Assembly: GCA_009773565.1 (NCBI GenBank)
Contig: WSXY01000004.1
Coordinates: 1-64,000, forward strand
Length of the DNA: 64,000 bases
DNA from: Actinomycetota bacterium
GTDB lineage: Bacteria; Actinomycetota; Coriobacteriia; Anaerosomatales; Anaerosomataceae
Direction of reading: 5' to 3'
The notes beneath the pieces are model-generated. The model did no database searches. It was not told the DNA's origin and was given only the letters and a program-made list of their open reading frames with translations. Positions 17,581 through 25,796 of the stretch are shown in pieces; within the stretch, counting starts at the first letter, position 1; each line of letters begins with the position of its first letter. The position numbers were made by a program, and so were the translations under genes.

Positions 17581-18979
17581 GCGGCTCACGGCAGTTGGCC
17601 GGGTCGCGCTTGCGATGTCAATCACACTGACCGTGGGAGTCGTCGCCCTGGCGGTGACGTCATACGTCGCTGTCTCGCGGAGCCTTTCCGCAGATATCGA
17701 CAGAGCCCTACTCCGCGAAACAGAGGCCTACACGGCCGCAATTCAGAGCAGCGAGGCCGAGACGGGGACCGGCGGCCTCATTGAGGTTTCACGAACCTAC
17801 CTGGCCGCCCGCACTAAGGCCGAGGCAGGGACGCACCCTATCCTTCTCGTGCGAATCATCGGCGGACGGGTCATCTCGAACTCGAACGTGCCCATCGAGA
17901 GCGCACCCGGAAATGTGACGCTGCCTTCGCTAGGATTTGCAACGGTCAGCCTTGACGGGGCGGACTACCGCGTGGCCACCACGCCAATCCTCGGAAGCGG
18001 CGGGGACGTCGTTGGCGTCTTCCAGTCGGCGCTGTCTACAACATACATGGAAGGTGTCGCTGCCGAGCTTGCATGGACCCTCGGTTTCGCCGGTGTGGTG
18101 ATCACGATCATCGGCGTCTCCCTTTCGGTCCTGGCCGCCGGTGCCAGCCTCAGCCCGCTTCGCGAGGTCGCGGCAACCGCCGGACGGATCACGAAGGCCT
18201 CACTTGGCGGGCGAATTCCCTACGACGGGCCACGTGACGAGGTAGGTGCCGTCGTCGAATCACTGAACGCCATGCTCGACCGGCTCGAAGCCGCATTCGC
18301 CGAGCAGAAACGCTTCGTCGCCGACGCCTCTCACGAACTTCGCACACCACTTGCCGTCGTGCGGGGTAACCTCGACCTCATCGACCACGCGAACACCTCG
18401 CCCGAGGCCAAAGCAGAGTCGCTGCTGGCGATCAGGGAAGAGAGTGGCCGCATCGAGCTTCTCGTCGACGACCTGCTCTCACTCGCACGCCTTGATCGCG
18501 GCGTTGATCGACCGTTCCAGCTGCTCGACGTTGCCATCCTCGTTGAAGAAGCGACTGCACGGGGACGCGCGATCGGAACGTGCGCGATCAGTTCTTCGGC
18601 CGAGGAAGGCGTCTGGGTCGAAGGCGACCCTGACCTGCTCGACCAGGCGCTCATGAACCTCGTACGCAACGCACTCGCACACACCCCGCGTGGATGCGAT
18701 ATCGCCATCGCCGCAGTCGCCGAGAACGACTCGGTGGCGATATCGGTTGCCGACGATGGTCCGGGAGTCCGGCCAGCGGACCTGCCACGGCTCTTTGAGC
18801 GCTTCTACCGTGCGCCCGGCCCCCGCGACGGCGCGAGTGGCGGGAGCGGACTTGGGCTGGCGATCACAAAACGCCTTGTCGAACTGCACGGCGGCACCAT
18901 CGAGGCCGCCAACCGCGAGGAGGGCGGCGCCGTCTTCACCATCCGCCTGCCGCGCCGCACGGCCCCCGCAGGGGACTAG
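17567..18979 (+). CDS. Sensor histidine kinase
   Basis: Two membrane helices (about residues 15-37 and 165-190) flank an extracytoplasmic sensor domain; then HAMP, HisKA with the phospho-His in FVADASHELRTPLAVV, and HATPase with N (LVRNALAHTP), G1 (DDGPGV) and G2 (GSGLGLAI) boxes. The GTG at 17567 overlaps the regulator gene by 14 bases and is chosen because the open frame upstream is inside that gene. The stop shares CTAG with the convergent selB stop. Confidence 0.92.
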   Translation: MSGRRRLTAVGRVALAMSITLTVGVVALAVTSYVAVSRSLSADIDRALLRETEAYTAAIQSSEAETGTGGLIEVSRTYLAARTKAEAGTHPILLVRIIGGRVISNSNVPIESAPGNVTLPSLGFATVSLDGADYRVATTPILGSGGDVVGVFQSALSTTYMEGVAAELAWTLGFAGVVITIIGVSLSVLAAGASLSPLREVAATAGRITKASLGGRIPYDGPRDEVGAVVESLNAMLDRLEAAFAEQKRFVADASHELRTPLAVVRGNLDLIDHANTSPEAKAESLLAIREESGRIELLVDDLLSLARLDRGVDRPFQLLDVAILVEEATARGRAIGTCAISSSAEEGVWVEGDPDLLDQALMNLVRNALAHTPRGCDIAIAAVAENDSVAISVADDGPGVRPADLPRLFERFYRAPGPRDGASGGSGLGLAITKRLVELHGGTIEAANREEGGAVFTIRLPRRTAPAGD

Positions 18980-20883
18980 CCAAGCCTGCCAAGCGTCCGG
19001 GTGTCGCCGTCGCGCTTGGTGGTGCCCTGCGCGTCGAAGTACTCGAGCAGCGGCACGATGTACTTCCGGCTCGAACCCGTGACATCCCGTGCGTCCTTCG
19101 CGAGCATCGTCGCGTTCTCCCGCAGGTAGCCGGTGATCTTCTCGCGCGCGATGGTGATAGCGGCAGCGTCAAAGTGCAGATCGGGTCCGAGACGGATGAC
19201 GGCGCCCTCGGCCACCAACTTCGTGAGCGCCTTGCGGACGACACCCGCGTCCATGCCGACCTCGACCGCAAGCTCGGCCACCGTTCCCGGCGAGAGCGCT
19301 GCCCGCTGCAGCGCGGGAACGATCGCCTCACGGGCGGCGGACTCCTCGGCAATCGCGGTCGATGCGGCCCTCGGGTGCCGCACTTCGCCACCTGCGATCG
19401 CCACGGCTCCGCGCGAAACGCCGATACCGAGAATCTCGTCGAACGCTTTAGGCTCGAGCCGACGGTCGACTCGATCGCGGAGCGCCAGCGTTGCGATGCC
19501 GGTCACCTTCGGGTTGGCCTCGTGGAACGCGAGCAACTCTCTCTCGATCCCGCTCAGGATCTCTTCGAGCGCCTCGGAGGTCACAAAGTAGGTGTCGCTG
19601 CCGATCTTGAAGCGCTCCAGCTTTGCGCGATTGAGGTCATCGGCCACGCCCGCGCGCGGGATGCCGAGCGCAGTTGCGACCTGCGCGGACGTCATCGGAA
19701 TCCCCCGGGCCTCCAACAGACCGATCGCGGCCCCTGACAGGTCGTGCAGTACGAGCGCTTCGAGCAACTCGCGTTCGTGCGGCTTGAGGGTGGTTCGTCG
19801 CGACGGGAGTACATCGAGCACCAGTCCGCCGCCGATCGTCCACATCGGCGAGTACGACCGGATGATGAAGTGGTCGCCATAGCGCGGCGCAAGCGGTTCT
19901 TCAAGCCGCACCTGGGCAACAGCGCGCCCGCCGGGGAGCAGTGCGGGCACGTCCATGAAGAGCACGCGACCGAGAACCTCGCGAGTGCCGTGGTGCACGT
20001 GCACCCGGGTCCCGCTCTCAAGCGGCTTATCCTCGGTGGCGAGGTAGGTCACATGCGCGTCGAAGCGATCGGTGATGCTCAGCGTGCCCGGCTCGGCCAC
20101 GATGTCGCCTCGCTCGACCTCGTCGCGCTCGAGTCCGACGATATTGAGCGCGACGCGGTTGCCAGCGCGGGCGCGCTCGACCTGCTCGCCATGCATCTGC
20201 ACCGATCGGATGCGCCCTCGATTACCGGACGGGAAGAGTTCGACCTGGTCGTCCCGGGTCACGCTTCCCGACCAGAGCGTGCCGGTCACGACCGTGCCCG
20301 CTCCGGAGATCGTGAAGACGCGGTCGACCGGCAGGCGCAGCGGTAGGTTCGCGTGGCGTGCCTCCGCCAGCTCCGCGACGCCATCAATGGCCGCGAGCAG
20401 CTCCGGGAGACCCGCGCCTGTCTTGCTCGAGACGGCCACGATCGGTGCGCCGTCGATGGAGGTTCCCGCGATGAGCAGGCGGACCTCCTCGGTCACCAGG
20501 TCTATCCAGTCGTCGTCCGCAAGATCTGCCTTCGTGATGGCGATGACGCCCTTCGGGATGCCGAGAAGATCGATGATCGCGAGATGCTCACGGGTCTGCG
20601 GCATGACGCCGTCATCGGCGGCCACGACAAGCAACACGACATCGATGCCCGTGGCACCGGCGACCATCTGGCGGACGAACTTCTCATGCCCGGGAACGTC
20701 GACGACGCCCATCGTGCGCCCGCTCGGGAGTGCCAACTGTGCGAACCCAAGCTCGATCGTGATGCCGCGGGCCTTCTCCTCGGCAAGGCGATCCGGATCG
20801 GTGCCGGTGAGCGCCTTAACGAGGGACGACTTGCCATGATCAATATGCCCTGCGGTGCCGAGGACAAGCGACGGTGCAGTCAT
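18976..20883 (-). CDS. selB: Selenocysteine-specific elongation factor SelB
   Basis: GTPase domain with GTAGHIDHGKSSLVKAL (P-loop), DVPGHEKFV (G3) and ITKADL (G4), followed by EF-Tu-like beta-barrels and a C-terminal array of winged helices that binds the SECIS hairpin. The family delivers Sec-tRNA to UGA codons. ATG 20883 overlaps the stop of the HEPN gene as ATGA, and its AGGAG ribosome site lies inside the HEPN coding sequence, so the two are translationally coupled. About 636 residues, a normal length. Confidence 0.96.
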   Translation of the reverse strand: MTAPSLVLGTAGHIDHGKSSLVKALTGTDPDRLAEEKARGITIELGFAQLALPSGRTMGVVDVPGHEKFVRQMVAGATGIDVVLLVVAADDGVMPQTREHLAIIDLLGIPKGVIAITKADLADDDWIDLVTEEVRLLIAGTSIDGAPIVAVSSKTGAGLPELLAAIDGVAELAEARHANLPLRLPVDRVFTISGAGTVVTGTLWSGSVTRDDQVELFPSGNRGRIRSVQMHGEQVERARAGNRVALNIVGLERDEVERGDIVAEPGTLSITDRFDAHVTYLATEDKPLESGTRVHVHHGTREVLGRVLFMDVPALLPGGRAVAQVRLEEPLAPRYGDHFIIRSYSPMWTIGGGLVLDVLPSRRTTLKPHERELLEALVLHDLSGAAIGLLEARGIPMTSAQVATALGIPRAGVADDLNRAKLERFKIGSDTYFVTSEALEEILSGIERELLAFHEANPKVTGIATLALRDRVDRRLEPKAFDEILGIGVSRGAVAIAGGEVRHPRAASTAIAEESAAREAIVPALQRAALSPGTVAELAVEVGMDAGVVRKALTKLVAEGAVIRLGPDLHFDAAAITIAREKITGYLRENATMLAKDARDVTGSSRKYIVPLLEYFDAQGTTKRDGDTRTLGRLG

Positions 20884-21281
20884 GCGGACTCCTGTTCGGT
20901 GAACCATACCTGCACAGCGTACGCTACGCGCTCGGCAACATGCAGAGCGAGTTCGACGTCCTCGCGCACGGGTTCTGGCCAGTCAACCGGATACCGCCCG
21001 GCGACGCTCCAGCGTGTAACGTCCTCGAGGACACCGTCCGTCAGGTCGCCCGCGAGCTCAACTCCACTCAGTGCTCGAAGCTCGACGAGCCCATGCACTC
21101 GCGGAACCCGCTGCCCGAGTCGAATCAGAACCGCCTTGAGGTGCTTCTCGGCAGACTGCTGACACAGCACGCATACTTGGCGTATAGGTATGCCTTTGAC
21201 CTCAATCATCCTTTGCGCCGTGCAGAGATCCTCTGCGGCATACCGCAGCCACTCTGCGGCCTCATCAGGCGGGGCGTTCAT
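20880..21281 (-). CDS. hepT: HEPN-domain toxin of a HEPN/MNT module
   Basis: 133 residues, all helical, starting MNAPPDEAAEWLRYAAEDL and containing CQQSAEKHLKAVL, the helix characteristic of HEPN domains. An R-x4-6-H type nuclease motif is visible as RVPRVH around residue 60. Such proteins are RNases neutralised by the partner nucleotidyltransferase, in known cases by AMPylation. The start overlaps the MNT gene by 17 bases and the stop overlaps selB. Confidence 0.85.
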   Translation of the reverse strand: MNAPPDEAAEWLRYAAEDLCTAQRMIEVKGIPIRQVCVLCQQSAEKHLKAVLIRLGQRVPRVHGLVELRALSGVELAGDLTDGVLEDVTRWSVAGRYPVDWPEPVREDVELALHVAERVAYAVQVWFTEQESA

Positions 21282-21906
21282 AGATCGTCACCCCTTCTTC
21301 GAGCGCATCTCGCACTACCGACGCCTTACGGATGCGCTGCCGGGCGATGTCCGCAGGGTCGGTGGGGATCACATCGAGACCAATCGTACGTCGCCCGATC
21401 GCCGACTTGATGGCGACCATCGCATGCCCGCGATTCCCAACTTCTGGTAGCACGACGAGCAAGTCCACGTCGCTTCCCGCATCGGCGGTCCCGTTTGCCT
21501 GTGAGCCGAAGAGCACGATCTGGATGGGGTCGAAACCTGTGACGATCGCGTCCACCCAGCCGCCAAGAGCTTCTGCAACGTGCGCGTCCAGGTTTGGAAC
21601 CGCCGCTACCCTCGCGCCGTATTGCGCGCGCGGATCGGCCGCAACAAGACCGGCAAGCGCCGGCGCGAACGGATGATCGCCCACGAGTGAAACCTGTCTG
21701 CGTCCGTGTTCGTCGGTCTCAGAACGCACGAGGCCCATATCCCCGAGCCGCTCGACCTCGCGTTGCACGGAAGCGACACTGCCGCCCGCGCTACGCACGA
21801 GCGCCCTCAGGTGCAGGCGCTGGTCGGGCGCGACGAGCAACGCCGCGATCATGCGCGCACGCACTTTCGATCCGAGAAGCTCCTCCAGCATGCTGTACCC
21901 AATCAT
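21265..21906 (-). CDS. mntA: MNT-type nucleotidyltransferase antitoxin with N-terminal winged helix
   Basis: Residues 1-85 form a winged helix (LHLRALVRSAGGSVASVQREVERL); a minimal nucleotidyltransferase domain follows with GSQANGTADAGSDVDLLVV, the GSX10DXD active site. The domain pair is typical of MNT antitoxins that also regulate transcription. AGGA lies nine bases before ATG 21906, which is within a palindromic operator. Partner of the HEPN gene. Confidence 0.88.
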   Translation of the reverse strand: MIGYSMLEELLGSKVRARMIAALLVAPDQRLHLRALVRSAGGSVASVQREVERLGDMGLVRSETDEHGRRQVSLVGDHPFAPALAGLVAADPRAQYGARVAAVPNLDAHVAEALGGWVDAIVTGFDPIQIVLFGSQANGTADAGSDVDLLVVLPEVGNRGHAMVAIKSAIGRRTIGLDVIPTDPADIARQRIRKASVVRDALEEGVTIYERPA

Positions 21907-21936
21907 GGTACGTATTCCTGTACCTGATTATGGTAC
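21895..21936. promoter_or_regulatory. Two tandem palindromic operators at the MNT start codon
   Basis: GTACC-N7-GGTAC occurs at 21895-21911 and again at 21920-21936, centres 25 bp apart. The first copy covers the ATG at 21906-21904. The winged-helix antitoxin is the obvious candidate repressor, so MNT, HEPN and selB would share this control. Confidence 0.8.
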
Positions 21937-21981
21937 ACCCTTGCTCTGACACGCAACAAGGTACCGGGGACCGGGAGTTCC

Positions 21982-23385
21982 CTACTCGCCGGCGATCGCT
22001 TTGAGCGCCGAGACGATCTCGGCCTCTTCGGCGGGCGAAAGCGTGCGCGGGTCGAGGAGCAGTCTGTCGGCGTTGATGCGCGCCACGATCGGCGTCTCAC
22101 CGCGCCGCAGCCGCACTTCGAGTTCGGTCACGCTCATGCGCTGCGGGCTGAGCGTCACTACGACGGTCGGGATATCGGCCATCGGTAGCGCGCCACCGCC
22201 GGCCCGCGATACGTCATCGGACGTGCCCGTCACATACGCGTCGCCGCACGCAGCAGCGATCGCGTCGGCGAAGAGAACCGCTCGCTCGCCGATGGCCGAC
22301 TTCGGCGTCGTGAGCATGCGAAGCGTGGGGATCTCGAGGAGCGCCTGCTCTTCGTCGAGGTACAGCCGAAGCGTCACTTCAAGTGCCGCCAGCGTCATCT
22401 TGTCGAGCCGCACGGCGCGCGCGAGCGGATGCTTCTTGAGCCGCTCGATCACGTGCCATTTACCCGCGAGAATCCCCGCTTGCGGACCGCCGAGAAGCTT
22501 ATCGCCGCTACAACTCACGAGATCCACGCCGGCCGCGATACTCTCGCTGACGGTAGGCTCGTAGTCGATGCCCCACTTGCGCAGGTCGACAAGCACGCCG
22601 GAGCCCTGGTCCTCGAAGACCGGCACCCCGTGCTGGCTTCCCAGCTGCACGAGTTCGGCCGCCGAGACCTCCTCGGTAAAGCCGACCACGCGGAAGTTGC
22701 TGGAGTGGACCTTGAGCAGCAGGCCCGTCGCGGGCGTCATGGCGGCCTCGTAGTCGCGCAGGTGGGTCTTGTTGGTCGCGCCGACCTCGACCATCCGAGC
22801 GCCGCCCTCGCGCATGATATCGGGGATGCGGAAGCTGCCGCCGATCTCCACCAGCTGGCCACGCGACACGATGGCTTCCTTATCGCGAGCAAGACCGGCG
22901 ATACCGAGAAGCACGGCGGCCGCGTTGTTGTTGACCGCCATCGCGGCCTCGGCACCGGTGAGTTTGCAGATGAGCTTCTCGACGTGCACGTGTCGGCTGC
23001 CACGCTCGCCGCTCTCGACATCGTACTCGAGCGTCGAATACCCGCCGGCGACTTCGGCGACCGCATCGACCGCTGCCTGTGCGAGCCGTGAGCGACCGAG
23101 ATTGGTGTGCACGACGATACCCGTCGCGTTGATCACTCGGCGAAGCGAGCGCTGCGCCTTATCGGCCGCACGAAGCGCCACCGCAGCAACGACCGCGTCC
23201 TCGGTCACGTCGGGCTCGGCGCCGGCGAGGATGTCGGCGCGAAGCGCGTCGAGCGTCTCCCGGATGGCGTCGGTCACGAGCGCGCGCGAGTGGGTCGCGG
23301 CAAGCGCAGCAACGTCCTCGCGCTCGAGGAGCAGGTCGACTTTCGGCAGTGCGCGGAGAAGCGATTGAGTATCCATGCTCACCAT
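21982..23385 (-). CDS. selA: L-seryl-tRNA(Sec) selenium transferase
   Basis: A PLP fold-type I enzyme that converts Ser-tRNA(Sec) to Sec-tRNA(Sec) with selenophosphate. The PLP lysine is in CSGDKLLGGPQAG; NATGIVVHTNLGRS and FEDQGSGVL are family signatures. Start: ATG 23385, one base after the upstream PIN stop, with GGA from the PIN 3' end as ribosome site; ATG 23376 (MDTQSLLRAL) is an alternative. About 465 residues, a normal length. Confidence 0.95.
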   Translation of the reverse strand: MVSMDTQSLLRALPKVDLLLEREDVAALAATHSRALVTDAIRETLDALRADILAGAEPDVTEDAVVAAVALRAADKAQRSLRRVINATGIVVHTNLGRSRLAQAAVDAVAEVAGGYSTLEYDVESGERGSRHVHVEKLICKLTGAEAAMAVNNNAAAVLLGIAGLARDKEAIVSRGQLVEIGGSFRIPDIMREGGARMVEVGATNKTHLRDYEAAMTPATGLLLKVHSSNFRVVGFTEEVSAAELVQLGSQHGVPVFEDQGSGVLVDLRKWGIDYEPTVSESIAAGVDLVSCSGDKLLGGPQAGILAGKWHVIERLKKHPLARAVRLDKMTLAALEVTLRLYLDEEQALLEIPTLRMLTTPKSAIGERAVLFADAIAAACGDAYVTGTSDDVSRAGGGALPMADIPTVVVTLSPQRMSVTELEVRLRRGETPIVARINADRLLLDPRTLSPAEEAEIVSALKAIAGE

Positions 23386-23386
23386 T

Positions 23387-23839
23387 CTATCCGAGCAGCA
23401 CTTGAGGGTCGAAGCCATCGGCAAACGGGTTCACGAATCGCACGCCTTCGATCGTTGAACCGTCCGAGAAGTCCTCACTCAGGATCATCGGAATCCGGTT
23501 GAGCCGGGCGCACGCCCAGATCTGCGCATCGTAGTAGGAGAACCCGTAGCGAACGACACCGCGGAGCGCCTCCTCGACGACCGCGTAAGAGGTGTCGTAG
23601 ACCGCGAACATTCCCGCGTACCTGCGCACCTGGTCAGCTGCCGTGCCCAGATCCAGCACTGTCGAGAAGCGTCGCCTGGCCGTCACGAAGAACTCGGCAA
23701 GCACCTGCGCCGAGACCGCTCCCCGATTGCTATCAACCAGGGCAGCGATGGTGGCCGTTGCGCGCTCGCGCTTGCGCATTTCACTCACGTCGAACGAGTA
23801 CACAAGCACGTTCGTATCAACGAGTACTTCCACGCTCAT
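23387..23839 (-). CDS. PIN-domain toxin (VapC-like)
   Basis: Starts MSVEVLVDTNVLVYSFD; further acidic residues in LAEF, SYYDAQIWA and SEDFSDG complete the PIN RNase site. Length about 150 residues. It overlaps the RHH antitoxin by 23 bases and stops directly before selA. A paralogue is encoded at 32060-32524: both share YWDAQ/YYDAQ, LTEDL/LSEDF and a C-terminal NPFADGFD-like end. Confidence 0.9.
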   Translation of the reverse strand: MSVEVLVDTNVLVYSFDVSEMRKRERATATIAALVDSNRGAVSAQVLAEFFVTARRRFSTVLDLGTAADQVRRYAGMFAVYDTSYAVVEEALRGVVRYGFSYYDAQIWACARLNRIPMILSEDFSDGSTIEGVRFVNPFADGFDPQVLLG

Positions 23840-24086
23840 GCAGCTCCTCGCGTGTCCACTTCTGTCCCCTGCTTCCGACCCCGTCGCGTGCGGCCTGCTC
23901 CATCGCCTCAAGGGTCGCCTCCCACGCTGCCTGGCGCCGAAGCTGAGTCTCGGCCTCCACGAGCATCGCGTCGATGGCCTGACGGATCAGCGCCGACTGC
24001 GAGACACCAAGGGCCTTCGCGCGCTCCTCGAGCGCACGCTCCTGTTCGGGCTCGATGACGATCTGCTTTCTCACCATGCGACTCAC
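23817..24086 (-). CDS. Ribbon-helix-helix antitoxin of the PIN module
   Basis: 89 residues: MVRKQIVIEPEQERALEERAKALGVSQSALIRQAIDAML is a ribbon-helix-helix DNA-binding domain, the rest a toxin-binding tail. The GTG at 24086 lies ten bases after GGTAAGGCGG, the same distance as in the second module, so I prefer it to ATG 24077. It should neutralise the PIN protein and repress the promoter that also serves selA. Confidence 0.88.
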   Translation of the reverse strand: MSRMVRKQIVIEPEQERALEERAKALGVSQSALIRQAIDAMLVEAETQLRRQAAWEATLEAMEQAARDGVGSRGQKWTREELHERGSTR

Positions 24087-24162
24087 GTTGACACACCCGC
24101 CTTACCAGGACTCAACCAGCGTCCAACCCACGATGTTACACATCAGTATACACACTCATGCG
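24087..24162 (-). promoter_or_regulatory. Promoter and leader of the RHH-PIN-selA unit
   Basis: On the minus strand TATACT (24150-24145) suits a -10 box inside an imperfect dyad. The leader downstream, including TGGTAAGGCGG, is clearly similar to the leader of the second RHH-PIN module (32787-32828), so the two modules are paralogous beyond their coding sequence. Confidence 0.55.
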
Positions 24163-24184
24163 ATCGGCCTGACCTCACACGCAC

Positions 24185-24209
24185 GAGACCCGGCACGCGG
24201 CCGGGTCTC
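24185..24209. terminator. Hairpin after yedF
   Basis: GAGACCCGGC and GCCGGGTCTC form a perfect 10-bp stem with a five-base loop, 29 bases after the yedF stop on the minus strand. It separates selD-yedF from the RHH-PIN-selA unit. No T tract follows on the minus strand. Confidence 0.6.
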
Positions 24210-24237
24210 TTCGCATCACTTATTCAGTACGTCTCGC

Positions 24238-24576
24238 CTATCCGACGCTCACAACGCTGTCGGCAGCCATGAATGTGGCGACCGTGTCGGGCATGGTGCC
24301 GACCTCGCCCACCGCAAGCGCGTCGGTGAACCCGTAGTAATCCAGGCACGTCCCGCAGGACTTGATGGCGACGCCCTCTGCGGCAAGCATCTTGATGTCG
24401 TCAAGTGCAGCCGAGCCTTCGCAGGTCAGGTGCACGCCGGTGTTCATGAACAGGACGGCTGACGGCGTTGCGTCGGCTCGGGCCAGCGAGTAGAAAAATG
24501 CCTGCATCAGCTTCTTGCCAAGCTCGGCTTCGCCATCGCCGATCCTGTCGGAATTCACGAACACGACCTTGCCCAT
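24238..24576 (-). CDS. yedF: YedF-like selenium metabolism sulfurtransferase-fold protein (DsrE/TusA-like)
   Basis: About 112 residues: MGKVVFVNSDRIGDGEAELG, MNTGVHLTCEG and IKSCGTCLDYYG identify the C-terminal DsrE-like part of YedF, which co-occurs with SelD. The N-terminal TusA-like domain of long versions is missing. Start ATG 24576 has GGAAGGGG at five bases. The open frame upstream lies within selD and is not used. Probably handles selenium on a cysteine. Confidence 0.85.
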   Translation of the reverse strand: MGKVVFVNSDRIGDGEAELGKKLMQAFFYSLARADATPSAVLFMNTGVHLTCEGSAALDDIKMLAAEGVAIKSCGTCLDYYGFTDALAVGEVGTMPDTVATFMAADSVVSVG

Positions 24577-24595
24577 GGGTGCCCCTTCCGCGTCT

Positions 24596-25624
24596 CTAGA
24601 TGACTGTGATGGTCCCTGGTTCACCGGCGACTGCACGTCCGACAACGCTCGCCTCTTCCCCGCGTGCGGCAAGCGCTGCGAGAAGCGCATCCGCCCGCTC
24701 TGGCGATACTGCCATCAGCAGGCCGCCGCTCGTCTGCGGGTCCGCAAGCACACCGCGCCAGTCATCGCCCGCCGGACCCCACGTCACGTGGGGCTCGAGG
24801 AACGCCAGCACGTCTGCCGTGCGACCCGGCTTCACACCGTCGGCCGAATACTCCAGCACACCGGGCCACATCGGCACGCCAGCGAGGTCGATCTCAATCG
24901 CAAGCCCGCTGCCGAGTGCCATCTCGCGCGCATGCCCGATGAGGCCGAAGCCGGTGATGTCGGTGCCGGCGTTCACGCCGACCTCGACCATCGCCTCGCT
25001 CGCGGCCCGGTTCAGGTGCGCCATCGATTCGATCACGACGGCGAGGCTCTCCTCGGTCTCGAGGCCCTTCTTGAGCGCCGTATTGAGGATGCCGACCCCG
25101 AGGCGCTTCGTCAGCACGAGGACGTCGCCGACGCGAGCGCCGACGTTACGAACGACCTTGTCGGGATCGCAGATCCCCATGACCGAGAGGCCGTACTTGG
25201 GTTCCTTGTCGTCGATCGTATGCCCGCCAACGATGACGGCGCCCGCCTCGCGCACCTTATCGGCGCCGCCTTGCAGCACGCGCGCGGTGATCTCGGCTGG
25301 AAGCGAGCAGGGCATCGCGAGCAGGTTCATGGCGGTGAGCGGACGACCGCCCATCGCGTAGACGTCGGAGAGTGCGTTGGCAGCCGTGATACGACCGAAA
25401 TCGTACGGGTCGTCCACCATCGGGGTGAAGAAGTCGACCGTCAGGAGCACGGCAAACTCGCCGAGGCGGTAGACGGCGGCGTCATCGGACGTCTCAAAGC
25501 CCACCATGAGGTCTTCGGACTCCCCCGGTATCATCTTCGCGAGCACAGCCTCGAGGTCACCCGGACCCCACTTGGCCGCTCAACCCGCTTTCGTGGAGAG
25601 CTGCGTAAGACGAACCTGCTCCAT
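24596..25624 (-). CDS. selD: Selenide, water dikinase SelD, itself a selenoprotein (UGA = Sec at codon 15)
   Basis: Makes selenophosphate from selenide and ATP. A plain six-frame ORF would begin only at 25546, but the true N-terminus is upstream: ATG at 25624, then KAG-UGA-AAKWGPGDL, the conserved SelD active-site loop in which UGA stands where Cys or Sec is catalytic (codon at 25582-25580). The frame continues without gap into the rest of the protein (VGGHTIDDKEPKYG and DITGFGLIGHA). The neighbours selA and selB supply the decoding. Confidence 0.95.
25552..25582 (-). promoter_or_regulatory. UGA Sec codon with bacterial SECIS-like hairpin in selD
   Basis: Nine bases after UGA a stem TGGGGTC / GACCTCG (two G-U pairs) encloses the loop CGGGT, starting 16 bases after UGA. 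Position and a small G-containing apical loop fit bacterial SECIS elements read by SelB. Confidence 0.7.
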
Positions 25625-25680
25625 GACGCTCCTCATCAACGTACATCGTATACACCGCATAAGCGGAGTTGATGAACCCG

Positions 25681-25708
25681 ATTATAGCGCGATTCTGCAA
25701 GTCGTCAT
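25681..25708 (-). promoter_or_regulatory. Putative selD promoter
   Basis: On the minus strand a perfect TATAAT (25686-25681) lies 16 bases after ATGACG (25708-25703), a fair -35. The expected transcript starts about 50 bases before the selD ATG. Confidence 0.6.
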
Positions 25709-25750
25709 CGAGGGAGAGCGGGAACAGCGTCAGGAGCTCGATCGACGGTC

Positions 25751-25796
25751 CTCGTCAGAGCTTCGGTCGCATGTTCTCGTCAGAGCTTCGGTCGCA
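25751..25796. repeat. Tandem duplication at the end of the EAL gene
   Basis: A 21-base block beginning CTCGTCAGAGCTTCGG occurs at 25751-25771 and 25776-25796, period 25. The second copy includes the EAL gene stop codon, so the first copy repeats the gene's last codons downstream of the stop. Confidence 0.85.
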
